Assembly (NCBI GenBank): GCA_020809705.1
Contig: CP085832.1
Location: 4,030,001 to 4,094,000 of the forward strand
DNA: 64,000 nt
Reading direction: 5' to 3'
Source: Calonectria ilicicola
Taxonomy: Eukaryota > Ascomycota > Sordariomycetes > Hypocreales > Nectriaceae
Under the pieces are notes generated by a model, which saw only the letters and a program-made list of their open reading frames with translations, was not told the origin of the DNA and searched no databases. Each line of letters begins with the position of its first letter. Position 1 is the first letter of the stretch. The position numbers and the translations under genes are program-made. Shown here in pieces: positions 1 through 10,145 of this stretch.

Positions 1-265
1 GGTTTCAACAGCATTCTGCACCAAGGAAAAGCAGTATGAAGGAGGAGAAATCACGGATTATCTTGTGTCTTCATCACGGAAACTTGGGGCGAAGGTTTAA
101 AATAAAAACAAGCTCTGTCTCATAACAGGGACCTACTATATAGGACTGCGTAATATGGAAAGAATTTTTGGCGAAAGAACGAAACTTCCTCAAAGTACAA
201 ATCAAATCATCATGACAAACGAGCAGACCATCCAAATAAAAGCGAAACAAACCATATAGTGAGAT

Positions 266-2880
266 TTACTTAACTCCAGGACGAAAGCCCGACGCAATGT
301 TAATCTTGCACTTTTTGATGACTTCATCATTGTATTTAGCATAACCTACCAGCCGTCAGTTGTTTGAATGACTAAAACGAGGCTGGTTCTAAGCACATGT
401 TTAAAAATGAAAATTACTTACACTCCAAATCACGATCCACGATTCTGATTATTATGGTAAATCGAACCTCGTAATGTGGCCTCCCACCCTTGGTGGATTC
501 GTCTACCTCTGGGATGGTCGGGGATATTAACTTTTGTTGTTTGAGAAATGAAAAGTCTACTTCAATCTCGCCAAGCTTCTCGGCTCCTGGAAGCAAAAAG
601 TTAGTTCTAATTTATTTCCCTTGTATCCGCAAGTCATGTATACCTAGATTTCTTTCATTTGTGGTAGGATAATGTGATTCTTTCGCTGTATCGGAGACGT
701 AGAGTACTTCGTTACAGATAAAACGACGGTTCGACCTATCAAATGTATGGGTGCAAACAATTGGCTCACACTCCCATACAGGAGGAACCTCGACTCCCTG
801 AAATTTGTAAACAGTTAAAGCTCCCATTGTTACAGTCTAAAAGTTCTTACCTACTTGAGAACCCAATATATTGTTTTTTTAAGGTAAAGATGCCCATCAT
901 GCCGATCTTTTTGAGCCTTCTGTCCATCGTGCTGAGGGTGCTCTCCGAAAGGTTCTCTTCGCAAGATTCCGTAACTAGACCGAGCTACCCTTCGAGGTCC
1001 ACGTGCTTTATTAAGAGCGCGTATAACAGCACCAGAGGCTACAGCATTTGCTCTATCTACTATGAGAATGGTGAGGTATTTCACAAAATTATTTACTCAC
1101 GTCTCTTTATTCGGATTCATGAGAGTAACTAAGAAGTCACCTCTAAATTCTTTGCGCATTTTCTCGAGATGTCTTTCGAGATACATCGTTAAAGATTTTG
1201 ATGCCGCGAATCCGCCGATAAGAACGACCTTCTTCATGATACAGAGTCATTAGTTAATGCCGATGCACGATATTATCAGTCAAACCTACCTCCAATCGAT
1301 AACCCATACCTATAACGGCCCGTATTTGACCTTCCATGATCTTCGCAACCTTCTCGAATATTCCCCGGAATATCTTTTTAAACACCTTCCTGATGCCATA
1401 TCAGCAAGGACTTTTTTTTTAAAAAAAAAAAAAAGAAAAAAAAAGAGAGAGAAAGGTTGGCAGGGTTGCGTACCCATGGATGCAAATAGATTCATTGCGA
1501 AATCCTTTCTCGGGATTATCTCGGAGGCCAGGGACATCAATCTGTCGCTGTGATGGTTTATTGTAGTCAAAAGATCGTTTAATCCGATACTCAAATTGAT
1601 CAATTATAATCTTCTCAATGATGCCGTTTATGGTGACTACTCCTTGCTCCAGATAGGTTTCTGTTTTGAGTAGTTCATAGAGATGTCGCTGGAACTCTTC
1701 ATTCAGGTAGCTAGATCCGCAGAGACCACCTAGATATTGTGAGCTGCGACCAGTAAAGGTTTGATGTCCTTCATATCACCTCCTGGCTCGACCATCTCTC
1801 TGCTAAGTCTCAGAGGCGCTTCACTGCTAATTTGGTACGTGTTTGCATCAACGGTGCCTCCACCTGGAGAAATTCAGTTGTGAAATAAACCAAGCGAAGC
1901 GCAAGGGACATACCTGCATCGAGTAGGACGAAAAAGTCCCCTGTCTATCCAAAGAACTTAGGCATATTATCCAATAAGCATCGTTATGAACTTCTTACAC
2001 TGAGATCTGACTCTACGGTAAGCATATAAGCAGCCGCCGCCTCTGGTTCTGAAACAATGAAAAGATTTTCGATACTGTTATGCACTGTGTTGACTCCAGA
2101 AAACCCGGCGGACTTCAGAGCCATAGCAAGGCATGTCTGCATGATTCGACAAGCTCGCTGGGTCCAAAGTGCTGGAACACAAAGAACAATTTCGGTGCGA
2201 TAACTATCATCAAACCCCTCTTGTCTAAGTTGGGACTGTGTGTGTCGCAGTAGACAAGTAAGATAGTCGGTGATGACTTGAGAAGGTTCCTTGATGATCT
2301 TTCGCTGTTGAAGCGCCTCCAGTGTGTCATTTAGTTTTGCCCTCAGCTCCTTCGTAGTTTCACTGACATCTAGCATCAGCTTAAACCGTGTCAAGGGCTG
2401 GTTCGACCTGTTGCTATGGGTTGAGGACAGAGACCGCAGCCCATGAACCTCATAACCCCACCGGAATCGATCATCAGTATCATTATCAACAGCGTCATCC
2501 ATTTCTTCATCAGAGCTATAATCTATACCAGCATCGATATCGCTTCGCGGTTCTTCTCGGTCGAGGCTATTATTTATGCTACCCTGCAAACCCTGTTGCA
2601 TGAATTCCTTATTCATTCGTCGGCGGAAGTTCCGGTTAAGAGGATACATAACCTCTGTGGGTATTTCTTTGAGCATCACATCACCGGCAGTAAAATTGAA
2701 GCTTTCTGGAAAATTTTGGATCGATCGAATTTGAGTGGCAAGGATGGTGTCGGGGCACACTCCTTGAGGTATCGCAACGTATGAGACCGCTGAGTACGTG
2801 GTGCCAAAGTCTATGGCAATGACAAGACGGTCGTGTGAAATTGCTTCGTGGTGGCTCGTTTCGTCCAATAGCTCCGACAT
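266..2880 (-). CDS. Hsp70-like ATPase (fungal HSP70/actin-fold family), about 9 exons, possibly interrupted
   Basis: Cytosolic Hsp70-superfamily protein of the divergent fungal type. The first exon (2880 to about 1999) starts near the phosphate-1 loop AIDFGTTYSAVSY. After an intron comes GDFFVLLDAG joined to GGTVDANTY (phosphate-2), then EPGG/GLCGSSYLNE, a helical stretch ending EKVAKIMEGQI, the adenosine loop VLIGGFAASKS, and AVASGAVIRALNK. The C-terminal part includes SYGILRREPF, GVEVPPVWECEP, GAEKLGEIEVDFSFL and, after a last intron at 369-421, a short tail ending at 266. All junctions except one are in phase. The exon ending near 851 reads an in-frame TAG (851-853) directly before a good GTAAGA donor, where Gln would fit the family. 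It is therefore either truncated by about 110 residues, read through, or mis-sequenced. It is divergent from the gene at 3061, with 180 bp between them. Such proteins are common and mostly uncharacterised in filamentous fungi. Confidence 0.8.
1412..1453. repeat. T9/A-rich homopolymer tract within an Hsp70-like intron
   Basis: T9 is followed by A14, G, A9 and then GA repeats. On the minus strand it is a pyrimidine-rich tract in the intron with donor GTACGC and acceptor CATCAG. Splicing it out joins ESICIHG to KVFKKIF in phase, so it does not disrupt the protein. Confidence 0.8.
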
Positions 2881-3060
2881 GGTTTGACGTGGGATAGAAT
2901 CGTCGGAAGGCTCGTGTTTGACTCCGTCGAATAGATAAATAGTAGGCGCCGACCCGTCACGGCAGTTGAATGATGACCTTGTTCATTGCCATGGCGATTG
3001 CCCAACCCCTCTCTTCCCAAAACATTTCGGTAGGAAACATTCGGCGCTTTGGCATGCGAA

Positions 3061-5090
3061 ATGGCTCGAAATAGGCAGCAGAAGTCTAAGCGTGGAGGCA
3101 AGGCCAGAGCCAACAGGTTTGTTTGGTCGAATGATGAGCGACTAGAGCTCCTCGCATGGTTCGATTGGTGTTTGGAGCATGACGAAAACTTCGATGCCTC
3201 TGCAAGCAAGCACCTAAGGACCGTCACAGGAAAGGATCTCACATACAAACAAATCCACGGTAAACTGAAGCGAGAATTTAACCGCTGGGGAATATGCGCA
3301 AACTTCAAAGATTTCTGCTCTCAAGGAACGGTAGGACTCACCGAGTTGGAAGAGGCAGACCAAATAAAATACCGCGACATACGCAGCCGCCTTGAGTCCC
3401 AGCGTCTCCGGTTTCGCGTACGGAGTGTCGCTTCAACGATTCAGACACGATCCCGAACTTTATCATCGGCTTTATCAACACGCAGCGCATCAAATTCTAA
3501 CAACCCCCCCCCCGCCATGATATTTTCTTCAAATCCCGTTCTCCATCACATAGAAATGTTGGCGGAAACGAACAAGATGTACGGATCATCCAGGATCTAT
3601 CAGGGAATGAATATTTTCTTACGACAGTACCTAGGCCACCATACAATCACAACCACTTCCAGCACAACTACCAACGGGGGATATAGTCGTTAGTGCTTCC
3701 GAACCACGATCTTCGAATATTCTGAAAGAGAACAATCGGAAATCTACCAATAGCACCATAAGCGAAGCTGGTACAATACCCATCACTTCCCACGAGGCGA
3801 ATGGCGCGTTATGCTCCTCTCCAATCTTGGAGCATGACTTGCAAAGGGAACAGGGTGTGGTAATTAAACCAGCAAAGACAGTCGAACAGGCAAACCGAGA
3901 ATTCGTCTTGAAGAACAGGTTGTTAGAAGCGCAGAGAACACTCAGCGAATTTCAGCATCGCAGTCGCGTGGCTGAAAAAGACCAGAACAACCCAAACATA
4001 GCAGAACACCTACGTGAGCAGATATATTGGTTGAAAGGCCAACTAGGAAGACGGGAGAGCCTAGATGAAGACATAAAAGCTATTCAATCATGCAACTTGG
4101 GGTCGCCCAAAAGCAAAATCGGAGAAGATTACCGCAAACTGCATGATTCTATCAAGGATACATTTTTCAGTATTTGCAAAACGGGATTTCCTTCTATTCC
4201 GCCGACTCAAGAGTGCAATCAGAACGGTTCGTTAGAGATATGGGCGCATAAAATCCCAGGTTGGAGTTTGAGTGATCTTCTGTCCTATTGTCGCGAAAAC
4301 GGAATATCAGAGTATCAGCTGCTCAGTTCTCTAATTGCTGCCGGGCTATGCGAGCTCGTCTTTGAACCTATATTCCCCGATATTCTAGCATCAGAATCCC
4401 CTTTATTGGATCTGTATAGGGAACTTATCCAAACCAAATGTAAGAGGTACGTAAAATACGAAGACAATAGCTAACGGCGTACTAGATGGACGAAAAGCCC
4501 TGCGCGAACTTGATGCCATCACCCTAAAGTCCTTGCTATCGACTAATAATTTCCGAGAATTCGTACTTCCAGAAAAAGCAGAGTCGCTAGCAGAGTTTTT
4601 CTTTCGTGCGCTTCGGCCGTTTCTAATAGAAAATGAGGACGACGGCCATTCAGCGCATCGATCGCCCAGCGAAACACCAGAGACTCAACACAACTACAAT
4701 ACATTCTTGGAAGCATTAGAAGTCAAGGTAGCAGCAAGTATTTCTGCATCGCGATTCAAAATAGTTTTTTTCAAGCCCGGCGACAAATTTAACCGAGAAA
4801 CCATGGAGAGGGAGGATAGACGATCAAGGGGTCCCGTGGGTCGCCAGTGTCGGTCAAATTCTCGCGGACAAAAGGCAGATCCCGACGACGGAAAACCTAT
4901 AAAGCTATGTCTACTTCCAGCTCTTTATTGTGCCGCAGCGAAACAAGAAGAGGCTGAAGAAATGGAAGATGCCATTCCCACGTATTTTACTGATTACAGC
5001 AGCTTTCTCACAGAAGACGGGCCGACAGACATGGCGTCACTTGTTCTAGTAGCCAAGGCAATCGTTCTCGTGCAGGAAGAAATTGGGTGA
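3061..5090 (+). pseudogene. Fungal Myb/SANT-like helical protein gene with broken frame (pseudogene or indel errors)
   Basis: The ATG at 3061 opens a basic N-terminus and a tryptophan-rich SANT/Myb-like segment (FVWSNDERLELLAWFDW, then KQIHGKLKREFNRWG). A long charged helical part follows (about 3670-4446), and a C-terminal part (4486-5090) resembles an uncharacterised fungal family ending in motifs such as FKPGDKF and IKLCLLPALY. No clean splicing joins the parts. Phase shifts occur at a C10 run (3504-3513), at a G5 run (about 3675-3680) and around 4447-4490. At the last site a 39-nt element with a GTACGT donor, a CTAAC branch point and a TAG acceptor leaves the frame off by one. Each of the two homopolymer breaks is repaired by one added base, which fits either homopolymer under-calling or recent decay. 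The predicted role would be nuclear DNA binding, but this is weak. Confidence 0.5.
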
Positions 5091-5675
5091 AGATAATATA
5101 ATAATAGAACACGAGCAATGGAACAAGCGGCTCATTTGTCCATGTAGATATGACTGGGTCCATGGGGCTCTTGGCGCGAGAAACGGGAAGATTGGGGGAA
5201 TTTCCAGTGAGCCAAAGCCGGGGGCATGCTGAATACCTAATGATTTTTCCCAGCTGGTCCAAGCTCCCTAACTTCGGCCACCAGAGTGGGCCCGTCACCT
5301 CCAACCATTAAATCAGATGCAGACGAACGGGGCAATAAAGGTCACTTGTCCTGGTGATTTGGGTACACAGACATAGGAATCTCAGGTTAAATTTGCTTGA
5401 CTAGGCACAGAAAAACTACATGGTGGTTATGAGAAGTGACTTGCTCGCATCTGACAGATACCTTGGATCGAAAATGGAGCTGGTGCCTCGCGTACCGTTG
5501 CTCCTGCGAAGCAATCTCTATTTCAACGACATTATAAAATGTGAATATTCTGTCCTTCGTTCTCTTTTTTTTTTTGCCATCAGCGCATTCTTTCTCTCTT
5601 TTACCTTTTCGTTTCAGTTACAAGCCTGGGTTGAATCTCGAGATACATTGAGAACCTGACGGCTCTTCACAAACC
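5091..5675. other. Intergenic, upstream of the SNG1-like gene
   Basis: No supported gene. A T-rich pyrimidine stretch (about 5566-5620) precedes the next ATG, as is common in fungal promoters. Confidence 0.5.
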
Positions 5676-6986
5676 ATGGCCTCCCCAAACTCCTCCAACA
5701 CGGGCCCGAGCCCCTCACGGAGTGGCCAGCTCAAGGCCGTCTTAATTCCATCATCCATATCAGCCGTCATGCTTCTTTTGCTAGTTCTCGCAAACATGAG
5801 CTACTTGTACGGCGCCACGTTTCGCCAACAATCTCGTATTCACGCCCTCAACATCCTCCTCGTCGATTACGATCAAAGCGACCTAGGCTCCGCAGTCATA
5901 CAAGCATCCGAGCAACTTCGGAACAGTCATTTCCCATCCATAAAACTGGCCTCTGAGTCGGAATATCCAGACGCTGCTGCTGTCAAAAAGGCCGTGTGCT
6001 CGGCCGATGTTTGGGCTGCTCTCTACATCAAGAAGGGGGCGTCTCAGGCACTTACCGCCGCCGTCAACGGCTCAAGTGATCAATATGATCCAGCTTCTGC
6101 CATTACGTATATATATAACCAGGCTAGGTACCCAGTAGTTGGGGACTCCTATCTTATCAGTGCTCTTTCCAGCATCGTCGCCATGTCGCGAACCATCTAC
6201 TACAGTTCCTCTGTAGCAAACGCGACACTAGCCTCTCTCGACCTGTCCGACTCGAGCGCCATCGCGGCCTACCTGAACCCAATTGGTTCGACTTACGACC
6301 TAATTCAGCCGACTGAACAAGTTAGTCGAGTTTTTTTCAACACAGTCAATCTCGTCATCCCGCCTCTGGCCCAATTCTTCTTCATCCTTGCCATGAACGG
6401 TATTGCAGCCGGAACTGGGTTCCATACTCAAGCTTCAGTCAAGCAAGTCTGGGTATTCAGATTTGTTGTCGGCAAAGTTTACACTCTCTTATCTGGCCTT
6501 GTTATGGCGGGATACATCTGGGCGTTCAAGGAAACTTGGGGCGTCAGTGGAGCAGACTTTGCTGAGTCATGGATGCTCTTCTGGTTCCTTATGGATATTC
6601 AATTTCAAGTCATGGAATCAGTCATTGGCTCATTCTTGCCCATCCAATTCACGCCATTCTTTGTGTTTACTTGGATCATCACCAACGTCGCCAGCACAGT
6701 ATTCCCTTTCGAAATCATGCCTGGGTGGTATAGAATTGGCTATGCGCTCCCATCGCGCGAAGCCTACTCTCTCATGGTACAAATATGGTCCAACTGCGGC
6801 AACCAAACTCGAATCGCCTTGCCAGTGCTTTTTACTTGGTGGCTTCTTGGACACGTTACGTCTTTCATTTCAATTAAAAAGAGATGTTCGGATGCTAAGA
6901 AGTTCTCGACCGATGCGGCGTCAGAGACGACCGTTCTGGATACGGGCGCAGGCACGGAGAATGTAGAGACAGGAAAGGAGAACTAA
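5676..6986 (+). CDS. DUF3533 / SNG1-family multispanning membrane protein
   Basis: A single-exon 436-residue protein. A polar N-terminus leads to one membrane helix (about residues 22-46, AVMLLLLVLANMSYLYG). A roughly 170-residue extracytoplasmic domain with several N-glycosylation sequons follows, then a bundle of about five helices (about 225-405), including LVIPPLAQFFFILAMNG, and a charged C-tail. This topology (TM1, large loop, 5-TM bundle) is typical of DUF3533 proteins, which include yeast Sng1, linked to nitrosoguanidine resistance and plasma-membrane lipid asymmetry. The inferred place is the plasma membrane or secretory pathway. No intron is needed, and the length fits the family. 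No functional partner is evident among its neighbours. Confidence 0.85.
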   Translation: MASPNSSNTGPSPSRSGQLKAVLIPSSISAVMLLLLVLANMSYLYGATFRQQSRIHALNILLVDYDQSDLGSAVIQASEQLRNSHFPSIKLASESEYPDAAAVKKAVCSADVWAALYIKKGASQALTAAVNGSSDQYDPASAITYIYNQARYPVVGDSYLISALSSIVAMSRTIYYSSSVANATLASLDLSDSSAIAAYLNPIGSTYDLIQPTEQVSRVFFNTVNLVIPPLAQFFFILAMNGIAAGTGFHTQASVKQVWVFRFVVGKVYTLLSGLVMAGYIWAFKETWGVSGADFAESWMLFWFLMDIQFQVMESVIGSFLPIQFTPFFVFTWIITNVASTVFPFEIMPGWYRIGYALPSREAYSLMVQIWSNCGNQTRIALPVLFTWWLLGHVTSFISIKKRCSDAKKFSTDAASETTVLDTGAGTENVETGKEN

Positions 6987-7774
6987 AAGCTCGGATGGAT
7001 GCGGACCAGGCGCATGAGAAGCAGTACTTTATTACTTCCATCATGCATCGTGCTATAAGAACTGGCGATTTCTGTCAGGGTTTGAGTCTCAACAAAACGA
7101 GTAGATGTTCTGAATGAAGCGCACTCAGACAAATTGTCAATTTCAGGATTGAACAGCTTCGGAGAAAGGAGCAAGGATATACTATACAACCCGGCTTTAT
7201 TGTAACATTTTCATTTCTTTTATTTATTTTTTGTTTTCTTGTTTTCTTTTCTTCTTTTTCGCTAGCTTGAACGTCAGCAAACAGAATATCCCATCATCAT
7301 TCGACCACATGGTCAGCCACAAAAGACCCACTGACTCAGCGCAAACAAATCATCACAACGCGATCTCATACCACGGACTTAAGTACCAAAAAAGCAACTA
7401 ACGCCGACCAGATCATCACGGCGTTCAGCAGACTGCACCACAATAATTCCGATTCTCCCAGTGGCTAGAAATTGAAACTACCGTTACTCCGCTATTTCCA
7501 TCTTTTAGCGGAGGTGAGCACACAGTACTGCAGGTCAGTATACTGCGGTGTTTGCTTATTTCCGATCATCCATTTTTCGTGAATGATTGGAGTGGTGAAT
7601 ATCATCGATTTCCTCGTCAACAGGGTACTGTGTATATAATAACGATGCATATCGGATCCCAGAGATAGATAAAAAGAAGTTCAGCCAACAATAGACACAC
7701 AGAAATACCTTACGCCAGCTCTCTGACGAAACACCATTCTCAAGTCCTCTCACATAACAAACACATCTTTCAAA
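6987..7774. promoter_or_regulatory. Intergenic region with TATA-like box before the SDR gene
   Basis: No gene is visible. A TATATAAT element at about 7633-7640 lies some 135 bp before the SDR start, and A/C-rich leader sequence follows it. A T-rich stretch at 7207-7260 may mark the 3' end of the SNG1-like gene. Confidence 0.45.
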
Positions 7775-8557
7775 ATGGTTTCCCGCCGATTCCAGAAGCT
7801 TCAAGACAAGCATGTCCTTATTTTTGGAGGCACTTCAGGCATTGGTTATGCCGTCGCTGAAGCCGCGCTTCAAGATGGTGCGCATGTCACCATTTCCTCG
7901 AGTTCTTCGTCCCGTGCCACTACAGCGGCCGCATCATTGAAAGAATTATTCCCGGACCGAAATATCTTGGCTCTGGCTGCGGATTTGTCCGCGCCAGACT
8001 TTGAAGACGTCCTCGATAGTGTATTTCGGAAAGCGTGTGAGAGTCCAAGCGGCAAGGTGAACCATGTCGTCTTCACAGCTGCCGATAAGCTGAATCTCGG
8101 ACAGCTTGACACGGTGACTCCAGAGGGAATCTTGACGGCTGCCCATATGCGCATGGTGGTACCCATCATCATCGGTAAAGTGGCAGGGCGATATCTGGAC
8201 AAGAGTCCGGCTTCATCAATTGTATTGACCGGAGGTGTGGTGTCTGAAAAGCCATCAAAGGGATGGTCTACTGTCGCTTATTTCGCAGGTGGCCTTCAGT
8301 CTCTTGCCAAGGGTTTAGCTGTGGACTTGGCGCCCATCAGAGTCAATCTAGTTCGCCCAGGGTATGTTGATACCGGACTCTGGTCGCCGATGCCGGACGA
8401 TGCAAAGTCCGAAATGTTCAAGGCTCTAGCCGCAGGATCAACTCTTGGGCAAGTCGGCCAGGCTGAGGATGTCGCCGAGGCATATCTATGGTTTCTCAAG
8501 GATGGAAATGCATCTGGTTCAGTGGCTGGGACTGACAGTGGTCTTCTTTTACTCTGA
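7775..8557 (+). CDS. Atypical short-chain dehydrogenase/reductase
   Basis: A single-exon 260-residue SDR with a Rossmann fold. The cofactor loop is GGTSGIG at residues 18-24, followed by a Ser/Arg-rich stretch after beta-2 (TISSSSSSRA) that suggests NADPH preference. The region where a classical SDR has YxxxK reads AYFAGGLQSLAKGLA: the tyrosine is present but the lysine four residues on is glycine. The PIRVNLVRPGYVDT segment is intact. This resembles a fungal SDR subgroup in which the canonical YxxxK is replaced, so the enzyme may be active with altered chemistry or may only bind cofactor. The start is the first ATG after the TATA-like element and gives the expected beta-alpha-beta N-terminus. 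Substrate unknown. Confidence 0.88.
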   Translation: MVSRRFQKLQDKHVLIFGGTSGIGYAVAEAALQDGAHVTISSSSSSRATTAAASLKELFPDRNILALAADLSAPDFEDVLDSVFRKACESPSGKVNHVVFTAADKLNLGQLDTVTPEGILTAAHMRMVVPIIIGKVAGRYLDKSPASSIVLTGGVVSEKPSKGWSTVAYFAGGLQSLAKGLAVDLAPIRVNLVRPGYVDTGLWSPMPDDAKSEMFKALAAGSTLGQVGQAEDVAEAYLWFLKDGNASGSVAGTDSGLLLL

Positions 8558-8804
8558 AATGCTAAACAGCCGCATGGGTTTGACTTCAATCATAGCACAA
8601 AGCAAAGATTAGGACTGGTCTGAAATAAATTACATCAAATGTTGAATTTTATGAATACTAAAGATTTATGGTCCAAAATTACGCCTGTATCCCTTTTTGT
8701 CCTGAAAGGAGCTATTTACTGATAAAAAAGAATGCCCAAACCCCCTAGTTTCCTCCTTTTTGGATTGCAGCGAACAGATCCTTGAATCATTTTGTGCGCT
8801 CATT

Positions 8805-10145
8805 TCATGCAGTGGAATAAGTCCGACTGCCAGACTCCGCTGTAGAGCTAATATTATTTAGTTGTGGCTTACTGCCAGAGTTTGCTTTGCCATTATTTGA
8901 TGAACGCAAGAGAGAACAATTTGGGAAATATTGAGTAAAGAATGCTTTTAGGCATGGCAGAGAAGCGCAAATAATACCGGCCCATGATTCTATCAAACTG
9001 CTCATTTGTTAAGGTTGTCGGTGGAAAATGGAGGGGAATTTATTTACCTCCACTTGACACTTTCCCCCCATCCGTACGTGACATCTGGATCATCTTGGAC
9101 CTTGGCTGTAGTGACAAGACGGTATATACTCACGCCAAAAACACTAAAGTACTCGGTAGTTAGACCCTCGTCCAAAGATATTTTGGTTAAAGATTTGAAC
9201 TCACAATCCTCCCCCCATCAACACAATCGCAATACCGATTTTGCGACCAAATCTAACGTTCATTGGGCGTAAAATCCAAAATGGGAGCAGTAGGATGGCG
9301 AGATCGGTTGCAACATTAATTGCTGCACATGCTATAAAAATATTAAACAGCTTTTGACACTGGTCTGCTTTTGTACAGTCAAGGACATAGCTGGCGACAA
9401 TGTTGGCGAGGCTGTAACCGACAACTACAAACAAAACTGCGTATGCAGTGAGGCGAAGTTTCTTATCAATCGAGAATCGTAGATAGAAGGTCAGTACTGA
9501 AGCTTTGATAAACATGGTAGTAAGGTTGTAAACAGGAACACCAGCCCATTTTCCCATCTTTTGAGAAATGTCAGTAATCGCCATCAAACTTTTATAAACC
9601 GGACGTACATCGGTTAGTAGCGATAGCCCATGCGGAGTCATCGTAATTATATGATCCCCAGCTCCAAGTCTTGCCTCTTGAAACCAAAATATTAGTGTAC
9701 GGCTTGGCAACCCAATATTGGATTTGTACGTACCGATACAGACAATCACTGACTGCAAGACACCAAATATCTGTTCAAGCACATCAGCACACTGTGAATA
9801 AACGTGCAATCCTGAACCTACAGCAGCCACAACCGTAAGGCCTTTTTTTGTTACTGTTAGCTAGAAGCTTATCCAACAACCGACCAACTTACTATCATCG
9901 AGATGCCATTTTTTGAGAATGGACTTGTTGGTCCAGAGGCGCAATATTACTATTGGTAGGGAAAAGGCAGCAAGAAATACTGCGGTATATAATAACTCAA
10001 GACTGCGGCCCCCAGTATGCGACCAGAGGCCGACTGGAGGGGGAAGCAAAACAGTCGTGGACGTTGCCGCTGGTGGGGTTGATGTAGGCGTCAACTGGGA
10101 GCTCGTGGTGGACGACGCCATCGGTGTGGAGGCAAATGCTGGCAC
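8805..10145 (-). CDS. Fungal rhodopsin-like seven-helix membrane protein (PTH11-type/DUF family)
   Basis: Reconstructed as six exons. The N-terminus is Ser/Thr/Pro-rich, then membrane helices begin (LLYTAVFLAAFSLPIVILRLW). Introns joined in phase give HLDD-SLTVVAAVG, VCI-EARLGAG, LTD-MGKWAGVP, MGGG-FVFGVS and VKW-SLIESWAG. The conserved segments are those of the fungal rhodopsin-domain family: a KASVLTFYLRF-like helix, an AINVATDLAILLLP-like helix, the short RLVTTAKVQDDPDVTYGW segment and the IICASLPCLKAF helix before a Ser-rich cytoplasmic tail. The likely place is the plasma membrane. Some relatives act as GPCR-like sensors in plant and insect pathogens, but the function of this one is unknown. 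It ends at TGA 8805-8807. Confidence 0.83.

Noticed and set aside
1412..1453. A/T homopolymer suspected to break the Hsp70-like gene
   Set aside because: It sits in an intron whose removal restores phase exactly.
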